NCBI GenBank assembly: GCA_007118075.1
Contig: SKSH01000041.1
Location: 1-13,334 of the forward strand
Length of the DNA stretch: 13,334 nucleotides
Direction of reading: 5' to 3'
Source of the DNA: Halobacteriales archaeon
GTDB lineage: Archaea; Halobacteriota; Halobacteria; Halobacteriales; SKSH01
Numbering within the stretch: the stretch's first letter is position 1; every line of letters starts with the position of its first letter. Below the pieces are notes generated by a model. The model was not told where the DNA came from and did no database searches. It worked only from the letters and a program-made list of their open reading frames with translations. The position numbers and the translations under genes were made by a program. Shown piece after piece: positions 7,129-13,334 of this stretch.

Positions 7129-7524
7129 TCAGAAGGTCTCCTCGACGGTCTCGCCGACGGCGAAGTTGGGTTTCACCTCAGTGATCTCCACCTTAACGCG
7201 GTCGCGAATCTCCGTCCCTGGGACGATGATTACGTAACCGCGTTCAACCCTAGCGATGCCGTCACCCTGTTTGCCAAGATCCTCGATCTCGACATACCGG
7301 GTCTCACCGATCTCCACAGGTGGTTCTGGTTGGTCAGTGACGACTTCTGTACTGGTAGTTTCCTGCCGTGGGTTGATGATTGCTATCCGGTAGGTATCAC
7401 CAACCTTGACGTCGCCACGTTCGACCTCGTGGCGGGGTATCTCCACCGTATAGGTGTCGTCGTCTTCGGTCACACGAGCACTGAACAGACAAAGGAGCTG
7501 GTCCGAAATTTCCACGATATTCAC
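7129..7524 (-). CDS. Stand-alone TRAM-domain protein
   Basis: The 131-residue product ends in a TRAM domain (about residues 69-126), an OB-like beta-barrel that binds RNA. Its key stretches are YVEIEDLGKQGDGIARVERG (77-96) and IVPGTEI (100-106). An N-terminal region (EISDQLLCLF, 5-14) precedes a short beta-rich segment (YTVEIPRHEV) and a Thr/Pro-rich linker. Small TRAM proteins in archaea are proposed RNA chaperones. Two GTG starts compete. The one at 7524 fits a leaderless transcript from the TATA box at 7549-7555. The one at 7515 is preceded by GGAGTGA (7521-7527 on this strand) at five-base spacing and gives a protein three residues shorter. The gene is downstream of the YkgJ-type gene on the same strand, 34 bases away, and faces the radical SAM gene. 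Confidence 0.88.
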   Translation of the reverse strand: MNIVEISDQLLCLFSARVTEDDDTYTVEIPRHEVERGDVKVGDTYRIAIINPRQETTSTEVVTDQPEPPVEIGETRYVEIEDLGKQGDGIARVERGYVIIVPGTEIRDRVKVEITEVKPNFAVGETVEETF

Positions 7525-7548
7525 TCCGATGGCCGAGACTCACCCGCG

Positions 7549-7555
7549 ATTAATA
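7549..7555 (-). promoter_or_regulatory. TATA box for the TRAM gene
   Basis: Read on the minus strand, TATTAAT sits 28 bases before the GTG at 7524, between the YkgJ-type stop and the TRAM start. It is one of the better TATA matches in the window, implying that TRAM is transcribed at least partly on its own. Confidence 0.55.
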
Positions 7556-7558
7556 GGC

Positions 7559-8251
7559 CTATCGTTGCGGTCGCTCATCGTCGATGGGCGTTCCCGCTGC
7601 CGTCTTGGGCCCCTCACTATCGATGACCACGGTGCTGGCAGCGGTATCGGGTACCTGTTGGGCGAGATGTCCACGAACGGACATCCCCTCCTCGATCGAT
7701 CGACGTGCCCGCTCGATGAGCTCGTCAGCGAGGGTCAGCGCCGATGCACGATCGATGTGGGTACCCAGACCTTCACATTCGTGGGCGACGACCGGGCCGA
7801 CCGTCTCGATGGCTTCACCCTGTGGGGCAGCCTCGGGGCTATCTCGAAGGGTGAATGGGTAGGTTCTGCAGATAGATGGTCGGCGATCGTATCGGGTACA
7901 GTGGCTCTGCTCATCCTCGAACTTGAGGAAGCGGCAATCGCCACAGTCGTCGGTCGGTAACGACCATTCGATGGTCACCCCGGTCCCATCGTGACCGAGG
8001 CCGAAGGGCATCGGTTGAACCACATCCCGGAACTGCTCGTCCTCTTCCATCAGTTGTCTCGCCTCGTCAGGGAAGACGGTCGCGACGTGCTCATCGGCGT
8101 CGTCCCCTCGACAACAGGCGCCACAGTCGGTACATTCGAACCCGATGGTCTCGATGGCATCGGCGACTTCTGCCCGGTCGAGCTCGTCGATGGCCGCCCG
8201 CATCGACACGAGGTCATCGTTCACAGATCGGTGTGGGTGATGGCGGGACAT
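7559..8251 (-). CDS. YkgJ-family cysteine-cluster protein (putative Fe-S or zinc binding)
   Basis: The 230-residue product has the YkgJ/Fli-B cysteine pattern: FECTDCGACCR (38-48) with Cys40, Cys43, Cys46 and Cys47, then CGDC (Cys103, Cys106), Cys118, and RRPSICRTYPF with Cys128. A ninth cysteine, Cys159, lies in HECEG. This cysteine-rich cluster is thought to bind zinc or an Fe-S cluster; family function is poorly defined, with links to protein or flagellin methylation in some bacteria. The rest is acidic and soluble with no membrane segment. The ATG at 8251 was chosen; a GTG at 8269 would add six residues. The A/T-rich element at 8287-8294 would start transcription near 8264, leaving a leader of about 13 bases. 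It is divergent from a methyltransferase gene and upstream of the TRAM gene. Confidence 0.8.
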   Translation of the reverse strand: MSRHHPHRSVNDDLVSMRAAIDELDRAEVADAIETIGFECTDCGACCRGDDADEHVATVFPDEARQLMEEDEQFRDVVQPMPFGLGHDGTGVTIEWSLPTDDCGDCRFLKFEDEQSHCTRYDRRPSICRTYPFTLRDSPEAAPQGEAIETVGPVVAHECEGLGTHIDRASALTLADELIERARRSIEEGMSVRGHLAQQVPDTAASTVVIDSEGPKTAAGTPIDDERPQR

Positions 8252-8286
8252 CTGACTTATGGTCGGCACATCTTCGAGACCAGTAT

Positions 8287-8294
8287 CGTTTTAG
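8287..8294. promoter_or_regulatory. A/T-rich promoter element in the divergent YkgJ/methyltransferase gap
   Basis: CGTTTTAG (TAAAACG on the other strand) is the only clear TATA-like element in the gap. It is about 31 bases before the GTG of the methyltransferase and about 40 before the ATG of the YkgJ-type gene. It may serve one or both. Confidence 0.35.
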
Positions 8295-8321
8295 GTCGGC
8301 TGGTCTCACACCCGGATAGGC

Positions 8322-9029
8322 GTGAAGGGAGAGGAGTGGTATCAGGAGGATTCTGTTGCCGCACGGTATGAGACCAAGCGGTTCTCTCGTGGCGGCCGCT
8401 TGATCGATCAGCGAGAGAAGGCGGCAGTCCTTGAGGCACTCGGTCCGGTCGAGGACCGACGGATCCTCGATATCGCGGCGGGTACCGGCCGGTTCTCGTT
8501 GATGCTTGCCGAACAGGGAGCCGACGTAGTCGCGGTCGACATCTCCCAGGCGATGTTAGATCAAGCCGAGGGCAAACGGCGTTCTATCCAGACCGCCGGG
8601 ACCCTCGCATTCCTCCGCGGTGATGCCTCGACCCTCCCGTTCGCGGATAACAGCTTCGACGCTGTCATCGCCATGCGCTTTTTCCACCTCGTCGATCATG
8701 CGGCCCGGTTCCTCAAGGAGCTCAAACGGGTCTCTGCGGAGATGGTGATCTTCGATACGTTCAATCGGTTCAGCTTCCGGAGCGTCTACAACTGGGCACT
8801 CCCGATGGGATCACAGTTGGTCTCCCCACGAGAGGTAACCAGCTGGCTCGATGAAGCTGGCCTCGAACTCGAGGCATCGGTTGACGACTGGATCCTCCCG
8901 TATGGCCTTTATCGGGTGATGCCGCTCGGTCTCGCCAAGCTCATCCGACCAGCCGATGCCAGATTGGTATCGCTTCCACTGGTCAGCACATTGGTGAGCG
9001 TTTCTTACTGGACGACCACCGTTTCCTGA
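8322..9029 (+). CDS. Class I SAM-dependent methyltransferase
   Basis: The 235-residue protein has the Rossmann methyltransferase motifs. Motif I is LDIAAGTGRF (49-58). Asp73, in VVAVDISQAM, is the acidic residue that binds the ribose of SAM. GDASTLPF (100-107) and NSFDAVIAMRFFHLV (110-124) correspond to motifs II and III of the UbiE/COQ5-like Methyltransf_11 group. The C-terminal third is hydrophobic and specific to this protein, so the substrate cannot be named; members methylate quinones, lipids and many small molecules. The start is a GTG with a near-leaderless promoter. The gene is followed by a 125-base gap and then the thermosome gene. Confidence 0.8.
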   Translation: MKGEEWYQEDSVAARYETKRFSRGGRLIDQREKAAVLEALGPVEDRRILDIAAGTGRFSLMLAEQGADVVAVDISQAMLDQAEGKRRSIQTAGTLAFLRGDASTLPFADNSFDAVIAMRFFHLVDHAARFLKELKRVSAEMVIFDTFNRFSFRSVYNWALPMGSQLVSPREVTSWLDEAGLELEASVDDWILPYGLYRVMPLGLAKLIRPADARLVSLPLVSTLVSVSYWTTTVS

Positions 9030-9113
9030 CCGTCGAGACCATCAACGAATCGGCCATGACAGGACTTCTATCGTGGTATGCCGGCACATGCCCCACGTCG
9101 GTCGCTCCAACAA

Positions 9114-9123
9114 TCTTTATATA
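9114..9123 (+). promoter_or_regulatory. Strong TATA box for the thermosome gene
   Basis: TCTTTATATA is the best TATA box in the window. Its centre is about 36 bases before the ATG at 9155, predicting a transcription start near 9146 and a leader of about 9 bases. A strong promoter agrees with high chaperonin expression. No separate heat-shock element could be recognised. The rest of the 125-base gap (9030-9113) holds nothing I can assign, and no T-rich terminator is evident after the methyltransferase. Confidence 0.65.
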
Positions 9124-9154
9124 GAACCGCTTACGACTTTCCAGTGAGATTACC

Positions 9155-10726
9155 ATGGCAGAGTCTTCGCAGCGTATGCGTGGCCGACCGATGTTCATCC
9201 TGAGTGAAGGATCGAACCGGACTACCGGCCGTGACGCACAGTCCTCGAACATCACCGCCGGCAAGGCGGTCGCACAGGCAGTACGGACCACCCTCGGCCC
9301 TCGGGGGATGGACAAGATGCTCGTCTCTGGTGCCGGCGATGTCGTCATCACGAACGATGGAGCGACGATCCTTGAGGAGATGGACATCGAACATCCCGCG
9401 GCACAGATGATCGTCGAGGTCGCACAGACCCAGGAGGATGAGGTAGGTGACGGTACCACGACCGCCGCGATCCTCTCCGGGCAGCTCCTGGCCGAAGCTG
9501 AGGAACTGCTCCAGCAGGACGTCCATGCGACGACGATCGTCGAGGGATACCACGAGGCGGCACGAATCGCCAAAGAGACCGTCGAAGAGCATGTGGTCGA
9601 TGCCGAGGTAGACGAGGAGCTCCTGATCAAGGTTGCCACCTCCAGCATGACCGGGAAGGGGACCGCTGGGGTCACCGCCGAACATCTCGCACAGACGGTC
9701 GTTGATGCGGTCCTCGGCGTCGATGACGATGATGAGGATGCGGTCACCATCGAAACCCATGTTGGGGCGAGTTCAGCCGATACCGAGCTGATCAGCGGTG
9801 TCATCCTTGATGATGGTCCGGCACATGCCGCGATGCCACGTTCAGCCGAGGACGCGAAGATCGCCGTCCTCGACATTCCACTTGAGGTACGCACCGGCGA
9901 GATTGATGTTGAGTACGCGGTCGAGTCGGTCGAGGAGCTCACCAAGGCGATGGATTCTGAGGCCGCCGAACTTCGTGGATACGCTGAGGTTCTCGAGGAG
10001 GCAGGGGTCGATATCGTCGTCACCACGGACGACATCGATGACCGCGTCGTGGAGCATCTCACTGCCGCTGACATCCTCGCATTCGAAGATGTCAGCGACG
10101 ATGAGGCACGCCGCATCATCCGAGCCAGCGGTGCCCGATGGGTGGGTGCCATCGGAGACCTCTCAGATGACGACCTCGGCATCGTCGAATCGGTCGAGGT
10201 CCGACGCTTCGGCGATGATGAGTTCACGTTCTTCGAGGGAGGCGCCGATGCCAAGTCCGTGACCATCTTCGTCAGAGGCGGGACCGAGAACGTGGTACGC
10301 GAACTCGAGCGTGTCGTCCGTGATTCACTCGATGTCGTCCAGACCACGCGCCGGACGGGAACGGTCGTACCCGGTGCCGGTTCAACCGAGATCGCCATGG
10401 CGAGTGCCATCCGTGAGGCTGCAGCCGGGATCACCGGCCGACGTCAGCTGGCGGTCGATGCATTCGCTGATGCGATCGATTCGATCCCTCGGACTATCGC
10501 TGAGAACTCCGGCGAGGATCCAATCGACGCCCTCGTGGAACTCCGAGCCCTTCACGATGAGACCGGCCGCGCTGGGATCGTCGTAGAGGGTGGCGAAATC
10601 ACCTACGTCGATCCGATCGAGCGTGGTGTCCTCGACCCTGCTGCAGTGAAGCTGGAGGCCATCGAGAGTGCCACCGAAGCAGCCACGATGATCATCCGCA
10701 TCGACGACGTCATCGCCGCTTCGTAG
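9155..10726 (+). CDS. Thermosome (group II chaperonin) subunit without Gly/Met tail
   Basis: The 523-residue product is a group II chaperonin subunit, which forms a double-ring ATP-driven protein-folding cage in the cytoplasm. Nucleotide-binding motifs are TTLGPRGMDKML (45-56), NDGATI (67-72) and GDGTTT (98-103). The catalytic-domain Asp390 (VRDSL) and NSGEDPIDALVELR (451-464) are also present. The apical domain and helical protrusion lie around residues 210-370, and IRIDDVIAA (514-522) ends the equatorial domain. Many haloarchaeal subunits continue with an acidic and GGM-rich tail; here the protein stops right after IRIDDVIAAS. From memory, the third Haloferax subunit (Cct3) has the same short form, which fits the neighbours, but I did not check this. 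The usual GGG before the ATPase helix reads GAG (407-409). An acidic run (VDDDDED) occurs at 189-195. It converges on the SAM hydrolase gene with 6 bases between the stops. Confidence 0.93.
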   Translation: MAESSQRMRGRPMFILSEGSNRTTGRDAQSSNITAGKAVAQAVRTTLGPRGMDKMLVSGAGDVVITNDGATILEEMDIEHPAAQMIVEVAQTQEDEVGDGTTTAAILSGQLLAEAEELLQQDVHATTIVEGYHEAARIAKETVEEHVVDAEVDEELLIKVATSSMTGKGTAGVTAEHLAQTVVDAVLGVDDDDEDAVTIETHVGASSADTELISGVILDDGPAHAAMPRSAEDAKIAVLDIPLEVRTGEIDVEYAVESVEELTKAMDSEAAELRGYAEVLEEAGVDIVVTTDDIDDRVVEHLTAADILAFEDVSDDEARRIIRASGARWVGAIGDLSDDDLGIVESVEVRRFGDDEFTFFEGGADAKSVTIFVRGGTENVVRELERVVRDSLDVVQTTRRTGTVVPGAGSTEIAMASAIREAAAGITGRRQLAVDAFADAIDSIPRTIAENSGEDPIDALVELRALHDETGRAGIVVEGGEITYVDPIERGVLDPAAVKLEAIESATEAATMIIRIDDVIAAS

Positions 10727-10732
10727 TCCAGT

Positions 10733-11503
10733 TCAGCCGTTCCAGCTGATTCTAACCACGTCGCCGACGTCCACATCGAAGTGGGTCGCACCATCACCCT
10801 GATTGACGGCGAGTTCGACGTGTCCGTGACTTCCGACGGTCACCAATGGCGCGCCGACTTCGACAGCACCATACCGATCGATCACGGGTACCCGTTGTCC
10901 AGCAACCTCGACCGAATCGACTGCGGGCAGGCGAGAACCAGGGGTGTCGGTGATGGCGGTACCGAAACCATCGGTTGCGATGATCTCCGTCTCGAGATGG
11001 TTCTTTCCAATATCCGGTGTCGGCAGGCTGAGGGTGGTGGGAACCATCGTGGATTCGACCGTTGGGAGTCGTTCGAGCTGGCCGATTCCAACAGTGGCAA
11101 TCGCCGCAGCGACCGGGGCGAAGACATCCCTCCCGTGGAAGGTGTGGCTCTCCGGAGGGACATGTTCGAAGGTGAATGCCTCCGGTCGCTCTTCACCGGC
11201 CAGTGCCTCGGCCACCGGCCAGCCGACTCCATTATCTGGACAGACGATCGCGTGTCCCCCCACTCGGAAGATGATGACCGATCGGGTGCCACCGACCCCT
11301 GGATCGACAACGATGCAATGAACGGCCCGTGGCTGATAGGGGATGAGCTTTGAGAGCCAGAACGCCGACTGGATGATGTCCTGTGCTGGGAGCTCGTGGG
11401 TGAGGTCCATGACGTGTTCGATCCCTCGGCGGACGAGGACTCCACGCATCGCTGCCGGATAGTATGGGCCGAAGTCGCTGCTGAGCGTGACTATCGACGA
11501 CAT
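10733..11503 (-). CDS. S-adenosylmethionine hydroxide adenosyltransferase (SAM hydrolase, DUF62)
   Basis: The 256-residue protein belongs to the DUF62/fluorinase family, which in archaea uses water to split S-adenosylmethionine into adenosine and methionine. TLSSDFGPYYPAAMRGVL (6-23) is the SAM-binding N-terminus. The Asp-Arg-His triad that activates water is present: Asp67 and Arg74 in VVDPGVGGTR, and His123 in TFHGRD. CPDNGVG (88-94) is also conserved. The C-terminal segment ATDGFGTAITD (176-186) replaces the more common FGN..TN pattern near the adenine site, while Asp178 is kept. The ATG at 11503 has a weak GTGA-type Shine-Dalgarno. A GTG at 11515 would overlap the nadM stop as GTGA and add four residues. 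Either way it is almost certainly cotranscribed with nadM, with translation possibly coupled. Confidence 0.85.
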   Translation of the reverse strand: MSSIVTLSSDFGPYYPAAMRGVLVRRGIEHVMDLTHELPAQDIIQSAFWLSKLIPYQPRAVHCIVVDPGVGGTRSVIIFRVGGHAIVCPDNGVGWPVAEALAGEERPEAFTFEHVPPESHTFHGRDVFAPVAAAIATVGIGQLERLPTVESTMVPTTLSLPTPDIGKNHLETEIIATDGFGTAITDTPGSRLPAVDSVEVAGQRVPVIDRYGAVEVGAPLVTVGSHGHVELAVNQGDGATHFDVDVGDVVRISWNG

Positions 11504-11511
11504 CGACCGTC

Positions 11512-12030
11512 TCACACGGACGATTCGTCAGATCGCGCAACCTGTTGGATACGTTCGATCCCATCGATTTCTTCGATGACGTCGACGACCGCAGGAGGGA
11601 CGAGCTCTTCCCAGCCATCATCGGCGATCATCCGTCGGCGAACCTCGGTCCCCTCATACCGATGGCGGTCGACCATCGGGACCTGCTCGACCGGGACATT
11701 CGCCTCTTCGAACAATCGGACGACGAGTGGGTTGTTCGAGAAGGCGATATCGAACCGTGGGCTCATACTCTCAACGTGGCTCACCCAGACGGAGTTGCGT
11801 TCGAGATCTTCGATCGGGACTGCGTAGGTGAGAACACCGAGTCCGGTCAGCGACTTCGTGATCATGAGGATTCGCTCACCACCCGTGAACGGATCGTTCG
11901 CCGTGTGAGAGTCACCGGCGCTCCCGATACCGAGGACCAGTTCGTCTACCTGGTCGGCGATAGCCTCCACCACCCGGAGGTGGCCCCGGTGGAATGGTTG
12001 AAAGCGCCCGATGAAGATGGCGCGCTTCAT
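11512..12030 (-). CDS. nadM: Nicotinamide-nucleotide adenylyltransferase, archaeal type
   Basis: The 172-residue product catalyses NMN plus ATP to NAD+ plus pyrophosphate in the cytoplasm, the last step of NAD synthesis. [11 protein letters not shown] (7-17) contains the HxGH nucleotidyltransferase motif (His14-Arg-Gly-His17). [19 protein letters not shown] (35-53) is diagnostic of the archaeal NadM group. EGTEVRRRM (126-134) is the second ATP-binding motif, normally SGT.VR or SST.IR. The length matches archaeal NadM (about 170 aa). The open frame extends 31 codons upstream, but the ATG at 12030 fits the family N-terminus and lies 29 bases after a TATA box, so leaderless initiation there is likely. 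It leads the SAM hydrolase gene and is divergent from lonB. Confidence 0.93.
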   Translation of the reverse strand: MKRAIFIGRFQPFHRGHLRVVEAIADQVDELVLGIGSAGDSHTANDPFTGGERILMITKSLTGLGVLTYAVPIEDLERNSVWVSHVESMSPRFDIAFSNNPLVVRLFEEANVPVEQVPMVDRHRYEGTEVRRRMIADDGWEELVPPAVVDVIEEIDGIERIQQVARSDESSV

Positions 12031-12055
12031 GCATCGAGGTAAGGCATGGTCGATG

Positions 12056-12063
12056 CTTAAATG
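12056..12063 (-). promoter_or_regulatory. TATA box for nadM
   Basis: CATTTAAG on the minus strand is centred about 29 bases before the nadM ATG at 12030, giving leaderless spacing. It also supports this ATG over upstream in-frame codons. Confidence 0.55.
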
Positions 12064-12085
12064 GTGGTGCGTTGTCCCCGGGAGA

Positions 12086-12094
12086 AAGTATATC
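12086..12094 (+). promoter_or_regulatory. TATA box upstream of lonB (distal)
   Basis: AAGTATATC is centred 26 bases before a GTG at 12116 that is in frame with lonB. A transcript from here would be leaderless at that GTG, or have an 18-base leader for the ATG at 12134. Confidence 0.5.
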
Positions 12095-12105
12095 AGCAGT
12101 GCTGA

Positions 12106-12111
12106 GTTAAC
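12106..12111 (+). promoter_or_regulatory. Second TATA-like element upstream of lonB (proximal)
   Basis: GTTAAC is centred about 26 bases before the ATG at 12134, so it could give a leaderless transcript starting at that ATG. Confidence 0.35.
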
Positions 12112-12133
12112 ACAGGTGACCAATCAACCCCTC

Positions 12134-13334
12134 ATGAGTGATGAACGTGGCGGCCATGATGGGCCCGAACCCATCACTGGCTCAGATCAGAACTTCGAAT
12201 GGGTCGACCAGCGTGAGCAGCAGCCCGATGAAGAACTCGGCAGCGAGGTTGAAGCAGAGACGAGCATCGACCGGTCGATCGAGGAGGAGGACCTCCTCGG
12301 TGGATTGCAGATCAAGACGACAGAGGAGATCAAGATCCCTGACCGGCTGGTCGATCAGGTGATCGGCCAGGAAGAGGCCCGAGATATCGTCAAGAAAGCG
12401 GCAAAGCAGCACCGGCATGTGATGATGATCGGCTCGCCAGGGACCGGGAAGTCGATGCTGGCGAAGGCCATGAGCCAGCTGTTGCCAAAGGAGAACCTCC
12501 AGGATGTCCTCGTCTATCACAACCCGAACGACGGGAACGAACCGAAGGTTCGAACCGTCCCGGCGGGCAAGGGCAAGCAGATCGTCGAGGCCCACAAGGA
12601 AGAGGTCAGAAAACGCAACCAGCTGAAGACCTTCCTCGTCATCATCATCATCCTCGCGATCATCGCATACGTGCTGCTCACCGGACAGAACCTCCTGCTC
12701 GGGGTCATCGCAGCCGTCATCGTCTACTTCGTGTTCCGCTACACCCAGCGCAACGCCGAGGCGATGGTGCCCAACCTGATCGTCTCGTACGACGAGGACG
12801 GGACGGCACCATATGAGGATGCGACCGGTGCACACGCCGGTGCATTGCTCGGCGACGTCCGCCACGACCCGTTCCAGTCGGGCGGGATGGAGACGCCGAG
12901 TCACGACCGTGTCGAGCCTGGAGCCATCCACAAAGCACACAAGGGAGTGTTGTTCATCGACGAGCTCAACACGCTCGAGATCCGCACCCAGCAGAAGCTG
13001 ATGACGGCCATCCAAGAGGGCAAGTTCGCCATCACTGGCCAGTCTGAGCGTTCCTCTGGTGCGATGGTGCAGACCGAACCGGTGCCGTGTGACTTCATCA
13101 TGATCGCCGCGGGGAACCTCGACGTCATGGAGAACATCCATCCGGCACTCCGTAGCCGGATCAAGGGGTACGGATACGAGGTCTACATGGAGGACACCCT
13201 CGAGGACACTCCCGAGAACCGCCGCAGGTATGTCCGCTTCGTCGCACAGGAGGTCGAGAATGACGGACGACTACCGCATTTCACCCGGGAGGCGGTCGAG
13301 GAAGTCATCCTTCAGGCACAGCGCCGTTCGGGTC
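12134..13334 (+). CDS. lonB: ATP-dependent membrane protease LonB (3' end beyond window)
   Basis: The first 400 residues of archaeal LonB are present; the frame is open at the window end. LonB is a membrane-bound AAA+ protease that degrades misfolded and regulatory proteins; in Haloferax it is essential. After an acidic N-terminus comes Walker A GSPGTGKS (100-107). Two membrane helices follow (about 167-183 and 187-201), inserted within the AAA+ domain as is typical of the archaeal enzyme. Walker B is VLFIDE (272-277), sensor 1 is AAGN (325-328) and the arginine-finger region is HPALRSR (336-342). The Ser-Lys protease domain lies outside the window. [20 protein letters not shown] (128-147) and SQSERSS-like [10 protein letters not shown] (302-311) are close to haloarchaeal LonB as I remember it. 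An in-frame GTG at 12116 would add MTNQPL. The gene is divergent from nadM. Confidence 0.95.
   Translation, partial: MSDERGGHDGPEPITGSDQNFEWVDQREQQPDEELGSEVEAETSIDRSIEEEDLLGGLQIKTTEEIKIPDRLVDQVIGQEEARDIVKKAAKQHRHVMMIGSPGTGKSMLAKAMSQLLPKENLQDVLVYHNPNDGNEPKVRTVPAGKGKQIVEAHKEEVRKRNQLKTFLVIIIILAIIAYVLLTGQNLLLGVIAAVIVYFVFRYTQRNAEAMVPNLIVSYDEDGTAPYEDATGAHAGALLGDVRHDPFQSGGMETPSHDRVEPGAIHKAHKGVLFIDELNTLEIRTQQKLMTAIQEGKFAITGQSERSSGAMVQTEPVPCDFIMIAAGNLDVMENIHPALRSRIKGYGYEVYMEDTLEDTPENRRRYVRFVAQEVENDGRLPHFTREAVEEVILQAQRRSG

Noticed and set aside
7454..7960. Plus-strand open frame of 168 codons over the TRAM and YkgJ genes
   Set aside because: It crosses two genes on the other strand that have good family motifs; its own product shows none.
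9030..9113. Possible small RNA or terminator between the methyltransferase and thermosome genes
   Set aside because: No stable hairpin, T run, tRNA-like or box C/D pattern could be recognised by eye.
8983..10434. Long minus-strand open frame (483 codons) antisense to the thermosome gene
   Set aside because: It is very rich in Ser, Thr and Arg with no domain pattern, and lies in the mirror frame of a strongly supported chaperonin gene. It is a by-product of codon bias.
12031..12123. 31-codon N-terminal extension of nadM
   Set aside because: It runs through the TATA box and precedes the conserved [17 protein letters not shown] start, so it is upstream DNA.
12182..13141. Minus-strand open frame of 319 codons opposite lonB
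   Set aside because: It is His/Asp/Leu/Val-rich without known motifs and antisense to LonB, whose Walker A, Walker B and membrane helices are clear.
1..13334. CRISPR array, tRNA/rRNA gene, insertion sequence, integrase, toxin-antitoxin or defence cassette
   Set aside because: No direct repeat series, cloverleaf, transposase motif or terminal inverted repeat was seen; all stretches are explained by ordinary core genes.

Overview
The window looks like the core genome of a haloarchaeon (class Halobacteria). The proteins are rich in Asp and Glu. Nearly every transcription unit has an A/T-rich TATA box about 25-29 bases before a start codon, the layout of leaderless haloarchaeal transcripts. CTAG is nearly absent while GATC is very frequent. 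The set of a tail-less thermosome subunit, archaeal-type NadM and membrane LonB is characteristic. There is no rRNA, tRNA, CRISPR array, insertion sequence, phage gene or toxin-antitoxin pair. Coding density is very high, and I see no hidden multi-gene defence or mobile system.

Left part (1-4537): an alkaline-phosphatase-superfamily hydrolase, then a DHH phosphoesterase with an N-terminal membrane anchor (both +). A 55-residue two-CxxC zinc-finger protein follows on the minus strand. Next come a glucosyl-3-phosphoglycerate-synthase-like glycosyltransferase and a NudL-type Nudix hydrolase (both +).

Middle (4538-9029): a creatininase-family amidohydrolase and a large radical SAM protein with a C-terminal helix-hairpin-helix (both +). 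On the minus strand are a stand-alone TRAM-domain protein and, upstream of it, a YkgJ-type cysteine-cluster protein. The latter is divergent from a class I SAM methyltransferase (+).

Right part (9030-13334): a thermosome subunit (+) with the strongest TATA box of the window. It converges on a minus-strand pair in which the stop codon of nadM (NMN adenylyltransferase) lies just upstream of an S-adenosylmethionine hydroxide adenosyltransferase (DUF62). Divergent from nadM is lonB, the ATP-dependent membrane protease, which is cut by the window end before its protease domain. From memory, Haloferax volcanii has a comparable neighbourhood (cct3, a DUF62 gene, nadM, lonB); this was not checked.

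Protein quality control (thermosome, LonB), cofactor turnover (NadM, SAM hydrolase, Nudix, creatininase family) and RNA- or nucleic-acid-linked proteins (radical SAM-HhH, TRAM, DHH) dominate. Most genes seem to be transcribed singly or in pairs. The points most worth a second look are the 55-aa zinc-finger gene, the radical SAM-HhH protein facing the TRAM gene, the orphan GpgS-like enzyme, the paired promoter/start signals before lonB, and the altered motifs in the SAM hydrolase and thermosome.
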